Shown here: piece by piece, positions 59,097-64,000 of the stretch
How the letters are laid out: each line of letters starts with the position of its first letter
How positions within the stretch are numbered: the first letter of the stretch is position 1
Position numbers and translations under genes: made by a program
Notes under the pieces: model-generated
Seen by the model: the letters and a program-made list of their open reading frames with translations, nothing else
The model's database searches: none
What the model was told of the DNA's origin: nothing
From: Metellina segmentata
Lineage: Eukaryota; Arthropoda; Arachnida; Araneae; Tetragnathidae
Length of the DNA: 64,000 nt
Reading direction: 5' to 3'
Assembly (NCBI GenBank): GCA_947359465.1
Contig: OX375872.1
Span: forward strand, 82,888,931-82,952,930

Positions 59097-59882
59097 CGGC
59101 CGTATTCACAAGTCCGAGTTAACTCGAGGATCAACGATAATCCGCGAGTTATCGAAAAAACCGTATTCACAAGTCCTGATCCGTGGTTTAAACTGCCGGT
59201 TCGGTGTTACATTTTGATCCTCCGAAATCGGCGAGTTAACTCGCGATTAAGAGTTACACATGCGCAGTACTACCTTTTCAGCGATACAAAATGAAGGACA
59301 CATTTCATTCTATGCTAAATTACAGTTTTCTTGCGACGATTGGATTGGACGTATCATTACGGAGCACCTGCTGTATGGCAGCTCATGTCCTCATTATAAT
59401 ATTGCTTAAATGGAAAATTTAAAACATAATTTTATTGATATTCAAAAGAAAAATGAAAATAAAGGTAGCTGCTTAATCTTAAACAAGCAGCTGGGCGAAA
59501 CGATAGATGGCGGCACCTCCGTCAGCAAAGCCGGATAGAACGACCGTTAGGATATGACCATGGCAAATACAAAATCGTCGAAGAATAAAAATTATTTCCC
59601 AAACTCATATTAAAATGCTGTGTGAGTCCTATTTATTCACAATTTGGAATCAATTCTACGGCGAAGTGCGTGCTTGATCAGTATGAATGCAGATTCGGGC
59701 GTGGTAACCAATGTAAACAATATCATGTGATCGTGAGGAGCCAATCACAGCGAGCGTCTCATTTTAATCCCCGGATCACTTAACACGCCGTTTGAGAATA
59801 CCGTTTTTGATAATCCTCGAGTTAACTCTTACTCGTGGATCAACTGATCCTCGAGTTAACTCGAGACTTGTGAATATGGCCA
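59097..59882. mobile_element. PIF/Harbinger-like MITE with palindromic subterminal repeats
   Basis: Ends CGGCCGTATTCACAAGTC and, inverted, TGGCCATATTCACAAGTC are flanked by TTA at 59094-59096 and 59883-59885. The palindrome GAGTTAACTC, often as CTCGAGTTAACTCGAG-like forms with GATCC/GATCA next to it, occurs near both ends and inside (about 59116, 59230, 59818, 59851). 786 bp, no coding blocks. Confidence 0.78.
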
Positions 59883-59885
59883 TTA

Positions 59886-61130
59886 AGGTAGCTGGCAAAC
59901 TGGAAACAATATAGTATAAAAGCATGTGCTGTAAATATAATAGTTGCTGCAAAACAAGTATAATATCAGGGTTGATCAGAGGCCCATGCGACAGATGCGG
60001 TTACATCAGGTGGCAAGATGGTGGGTGCCAGCCAGTGCCGCATGAAGGGTGTGATGTAATAACTATTACATCGAGTCCAAAATTCGCACATCATTAGGTT
60101 GCATGTTGAAATCAAATTTAAGTCAATTCCAGTTCTATTTATTGACAAAGACAGGACACTAACACAATGACAATGAAACAAAGAGAATAGATAGATTCAT
60201 TCTAACGTAGTCTTCCTTCGACCACGTTCCAAATCATTCTGGCGAATTCCCCATCAGGTAGGGAAGATGCGCGTTTCAAATTCCCTTTCATAGGGATTAT
60301 CACAAGATCTGTAACTAAGTTGCCACAAAGGGCTTGGACCCTCGCCAAGGTCACCCATAATAAAGGGGTGCTGGTTGGCGCAGTAAAAAACGCTGTTCAC
60401 ACTGAGGCTTCAGAATTTCATTTTTTTTTCTTCTCCAACTAAGATATAATAATGAAAATGACAAAAGAATCGAATACTCTAGTTAGAGGGAGGGATTTTG
60501 GGCTTCAGTATTCGAAGGATATTAATGTTGAAGACCTAGTTTATGAAATTCAATGAAATAGGATGTAATGGTACACTCTGTACCATTACATCCTTGTAAA
60601 TATTGTTTTTAAAAGAGTGCTATATAGCATACCATATTTTCAAAAGTATAGAACTTCCTTACTATTGCCTTTCATTACTGCTTTGGAAAGGACAAAAATT
60701 AGCCTAGTTAATTTTTTATAATTCTTAAATTTAACTTAAATACTATTTAAAATGTTGCAAAGTGCTGGAATGGATAATATGAAACAAAACTATTAATTTA
60801 CATTGTGTATAGTAATCAGGTTCCATATGGATTAAAAATGTAAAAATTTGTATGTTTATAGGTAACCTATGTGTATTTATAGTATGACCCCAAGAGAGTA
60901 TAGTTGTCATGTATATTTTAACGAGTTTAATACTTAAATTGGGAGATTAATGATAGCTTTAACAAATTCCTTTCACAATCAGTGTCTTCTGTATGGATTC
61001 TGATTCTAAATGTAATGTTCTGTGCTGAAAGTGCTAGCATTGAAAATGAATTGGCATTGAGAAAACCTTTATGGCATTCGCCATTCATGTAATGTATGTC
61101 AGCCTTCTCCTAGCATAGTTTCACACCTAT
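59886..61130. other. Non-coding stretch
   Basis: No supported gene; 59990-60420 is less AT-rich but was not identified. Confidence 0.25.
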
Positions 61131-61898
61131 TCAGAAATAAACTGACCAAAGGTTGACTGCCTTCTTTGTAGCCACTCTTATATTCGACCATGATGCTGCA
61201 TAACTTTTTAAATTATGTTGAGGGATAGGTCGTATTGACCATTTCCCTTCGTGCAGCCCAATATAAACTAGCTTTGAAATATAGTTGTCAAGAGGTAGAA
61301 CATTAAAATTTGAGTTGGACATAGTAGCACAAACTGTCAAGTGGCTAAAATTCATTGTCTCTCCAGTGGAACACAGAGGGCAGTCAGGAAAGTCTTTCAC
61401 ACCAATCCGGTGGAGATGTCCTAGGAGATAGTCATGTCCGTTTAAAATTCTGAAGTTGGCCGTAAAGATTCGCCTGGGGAGATCCATTGGAACTGGATTA
61501 CATAATAGGCTTTCCCAGATTTTACCCTTAGCATCAGTCTCTTGAGTTTTGCGTATGTATCTCCTCACTGATCTTACAATGGTGGAAAATGCCTGGTTGT
61601 ATGGTAAGGCAATAAGAGGCTGTGGAAGATTGCAACCCTGTTTAACCAGCGAGTCTGCCTTCTCATTACCGGGAATGTCGCAATGGCTGGGTATCCATTG
61701 GAAGAGAACCGTCCAACCAGCACAGTTGAGTTCGTAAATTTTTTGTTTTGCCTCTTCTACACGTGCCGAATCGCTATTGTGTAAAGAGCAGAGGTTTGAT
61801 TTTTCTGATTGCACACCAATGAAAAAGCTTTTACAGTACAAGCAGTTGATTATGAAATGTTTAAAAAAGTATAATTTTACTTTGCGTAGGAAGTACAA
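61131..61898 (-). pseudogene. Non-LTR retrotransposon RNase H and C-terminal region
   Basis: The frame contains VLFQWIPSHCDIPGNEKADS, the RNase H motif W-x-P-x-H-x-x-x-x-G-N-E-x-A-D with its last catalytic D and conserved H. It continues with FRILNGHDYLLGHLHRIGVK and CPLCSTGETMNFSHLTVC, the zinc-knuckle tail that ends many LINE ORF2 proteins. About 60 N-terminal residues are unlike the family and are probably unrelated sequence joined at the 5' truncation. Polymerase and endonuclease are missing. A LINE of this kind could have supplied machinery to the SINEs, but nothing here links them. Confidence 0.85.
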
Positions 61899-62403
61899 AA
61901 ATATGTTTGAATTTTCATCAAGGAATAGATGTTTCTAGTAGTCCATAAGTTGTAGTACCTCATCTAATTTGTCTTCATAAAACAAAAAAGGATTGTAGAA
62001 CATCAAACCAACCATGACAATAATTTAGAGAATTAGGAACTCTTATCACTAGTAGATTGTAATTAAATTTTTAAACTGTTATTTATTTAACATTTAATGA
62101 CAATTTATCTCAAACTGAGTAATGTTCAATACTACAATTTCAGTTTTTTGCAAACTATGACAGTTGATAAAAAGGACAGTTTTTTATTCAAAATGACGGA
62201 GAACAAGATGCACATATATGCTACACAAACAAAATACATACAAATTTACATAAATATGCATCAATTCTTTGATTTGGCTTGGTATATGGGAAAACAAGGA
62301 ATGCACACTGTTACATTACACTTTTCACAGAACATGCGTGGTTTAGACGAACAATTGTTCAGCAGACAACGTCTTTGTTTATCTCGTTTCAAAATAGTAT
62401 GCC
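61899..62403. other. Non-coding stretch
   Basis: No supported gene; the lower part may be 3' sequence of the piggyBac remnant. Confidence 0.25.
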
Positions 62404-62960
62404 CTATGGGACGTAGCGAACACCATCAAAATTTACAGCCAAAGAGGATGGTGTTGACATCGGACGACCTCTCGCTGAACGAGTTGTTACTCCTTTTTTC
62501 AAGTAGGTTACTGCTATTTCTCGTCGAAAATCTTTTATCAATCTATGCTTATTTTTCACATTTTGATGGACAGATTTATACAATATATAGGCATTTACAA
62601 CAGCCATGTCGACCATTCTTGGAAATAAACACCAATACCATTTTTTGCCTCTTATGTATATTGAATGTTTTTCCAAATATCAATCATGTTGGTCAACACC
62701 ACCCATAAATGTATGAGTGGATTATGTTTGGTTGTGGAACATAAATTCTTTCTTTCTGGCATGTACACCATCACAATACTTGTCTAACATGATTAATCTG
62801 TTCAGAATTTACTGCCTAAGTAACAGACTTATTGTTGTCTGACTATTAAAATTTCATTTTCCTTATCAAATTTATGCTCATAAAACCATCTTGTTTCTTT
62901 TTCTATTTCTTTCTGAAATTTCGGAGGATATTCTGTTGTCTCTTATAGTGCCACAATTTC
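62404..62960 (-). pseudogene. piggyBac transposase C-terminal part
   Basis: Minus-strand text has GTIRDNRI-type sequence at about 62930, IEKETRWFYEHKFDKENEIL, then FMGGVDQHD, a TGA, and YLEKHSIYIRGKKWYWCLFP with RMVDMAVVNAYILYK. G-G-V-D-x-x-D is the block holding the third catalytic aspartate of piggyBac (DDE_Tnp_1_7) transposases, and R-G-K-K-W-Y/W-W is the helix after it. Stops at about 62675 and 62710 and frameshifts make it non-functional. The N-terminal part and the element ends were not found. Confidence 0.8.
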
Positions 62961-63208
62961 AGTTTTTGAACACAATTCTAGTCACAGAGTTTAGTTTCCG
63001 GGGAATTTGGATCTTTGGAAATTTCGATTTCTGCTGTTCCTGCAATATCACATACTTCAGCTTAAGCTGTACTTTCATCGGCAAGATCCTCTAAATCAGT
63101 ATGCTCATCTACGTCAGGTGGAATTCTGATGATGAAAGTTTCAATTTGTTTGGAAAATAAATATTCATGAGCTTCTGAAATCATTAAGAACCTACGAGTC
63201 ATTATAAT
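62961..63208. other. Non-coding stretch
   Basis: Bridges the piggyBac remnant and the second Tigger copy; nothing further seen. Confidence 0.25.
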
Positions 63209-63210
63209 TA

Positions 63211-64000
63211 CAGTGATCTCTCACTTATGCGTGGGCGTTGGGGACAGCGAAAAAAACGCGTATAAGTGAAAAACGCGCATAAGTGAAAAACCACAAAAGG
63301 GAGCTTCAAAGTGAAAAATCAATACAGTGTATTGTTAATACTATGTATAAACTTCCGGAATTGAACTGAAAATAGTCACGCAGAGTTTCCAAAGCTTCAA
63401 ACGCTACTGAGTGAGTTGGGAGAACTTTTGCAACATCTTCATCATCGTCGTCCTCTTCATCTTCGTCACCACCATTTATTTCGGCTGCAATGTCTCCTAT
63501 TTCCCGCAATTGAGCTATGATTAAATTTTCATCTGCATCAACGAAATCGTTGAAAGTAGTGCACGTAGCGAGTCCACCAGATACAATATGCCAATCTTCT
63601 TCGTTTATGTCATTTTCACAGTTTTCACTTTCATTTTCTAGCTCCTCACATTCATTTTCGGCTGGAAACGAAAATCCTGCTTTCTTAAAGCAGCTTTTAA
63701 TGCACTTGTCAGTAACGTTTCTCCATGATGAACACAACGTATAAATTGCATCAAGGACGGTAATTTGCTTCAATTCGTCTTTTAATGCACGTTTTGTTTC
63801 TGATGTAGCCAGAAGTCGAAGGATTAAAGTTTTTCTGTAGTGCACTTTCACACAACGGATGACACTTAGATCCAAAGGTTGAATCTTGCACGTGCAATTT
63901 GCAGGAAAAACACAACTTTCGTGTTATTAAAAGTTGGAAGATCTTGTGGGTGAGCAGGACACTGATCCATGAAAAACAGAAATTTCCGTTTTTCTTTTTG
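63211..64000 (-). mobile_element. Tigger/pogo transposon, copy 2, cut by window end
   Basis: Starts CAGTGATCTCTCACTTATGC after TA (63209-63210) and matches copy 1 (19061-21103) in inverse orientation with only scattered differences. Confidence 0.9.
63306..64000 (-). pseudogene. Tigger transposase C-terminal half, copy 2
   Basis: Begins within the window at the DDE core (second D in FMDQCPAHPQ at about 63960) and passes a frameshift at about 63915 before QPLDLSVIRCVK (third D). It then runs open to a TGA at 63306, through the acidic tail GGDEDEEDDDDEDV. The frameshift and its surroundings are identical to copy 1. Confidence 0.88.

Noticed and set aside
62097..62708. 203-codon plus-strand frame
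   Set aside because: It overlaps the piggyBac transposase remnant on the other strand, which has clear family motifs; no family features of its own.

Overview
This window is eukaryotic nuclear DNA from an animal with GT-AG introns, AT-rich non-coding sequence and a dense load of decayed mobile elements. The repertoire (Ty3/Gypsy, Tc1, mariner, Tigger/pogo, several hAT groups, piggyBac, PIF/Harbinger-like MITEs, tRNA-derived SINEs, RNase H-bearing non-LTR elements) and a FoxP-type forkhead gene fit an arthropod, perhaps a chelicerate such as a spider. The species is inference. I see no bacterial genes, operons, CRISPR array or complete host gene.

Left part. 1-7044 is a broken Gypsy element on the minus strand (3' LTR, integrase, RNase H, RT, protease, gag, 5' LTR). 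Its 5' LTR is split by a hAT with an exact 8-bp target duplication, and that hAT carries a Tc1. A second fragment of the same Gypsy 3' region and a short LTR stub follow. 7126-7490 is a 5'-truncated non-LTR element. At 10750-10890 there is a candidate first coding exon of an unknown minus-strand gene, with a possible non-coding leader exon and a CRE-bearing promoter near 14.4-14.5 kb. 11.1-13.5 kb is a repeat with a MITE inside a MITE, and 24.6-26.0 kb holds a second copy.

Middle. 17.5-23.6 kb has two LTR-like segments, a 106-bp minisatellite, a Tigger element (19061-21103) and an integrase remnant. 26.8-28.4 kb is a hAT whose inverted relative lies at 48.1-51.2 kb, the latter interrupted by a mariner with one nonsense codon. 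31-32 kb and 37.0-37.7 kb are SINE clusters. The clearest host gene is at 37919-38247: two adjacent minus-strand FoxP exons covering the first part of the forkhead domain, spliced as in known FoxP genes. The rest of that gene was not found. A 43-bp satellite with a perfect 16-bp palindrome lies 1.3 kb downstream of these exons. A SCAND3/ZBED-type hAT remnant and a Tc1 lie upstream.

Right part. After the hAT/mariner nest come tandem repeats, two weak minus-strand exon candidates (54.5-54.7 kb), a SINE, a foldback element (56.4-56.7 kb), a likely first coding exon on the plus strand (57030-57092), a Harbinger-like MITE with palindromic subterminal repeats (59.1-59.9 kb), an RNase H/non-LTR remnant, a piggyBac remnant and a second, inverted Tigger copy running off the right edge. 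The two Tigger copies share the same coding frameshift. Apart from the possible exons, nothing here works as a pathway; most of the window is introns or intergenic DNA built from nested transposons.
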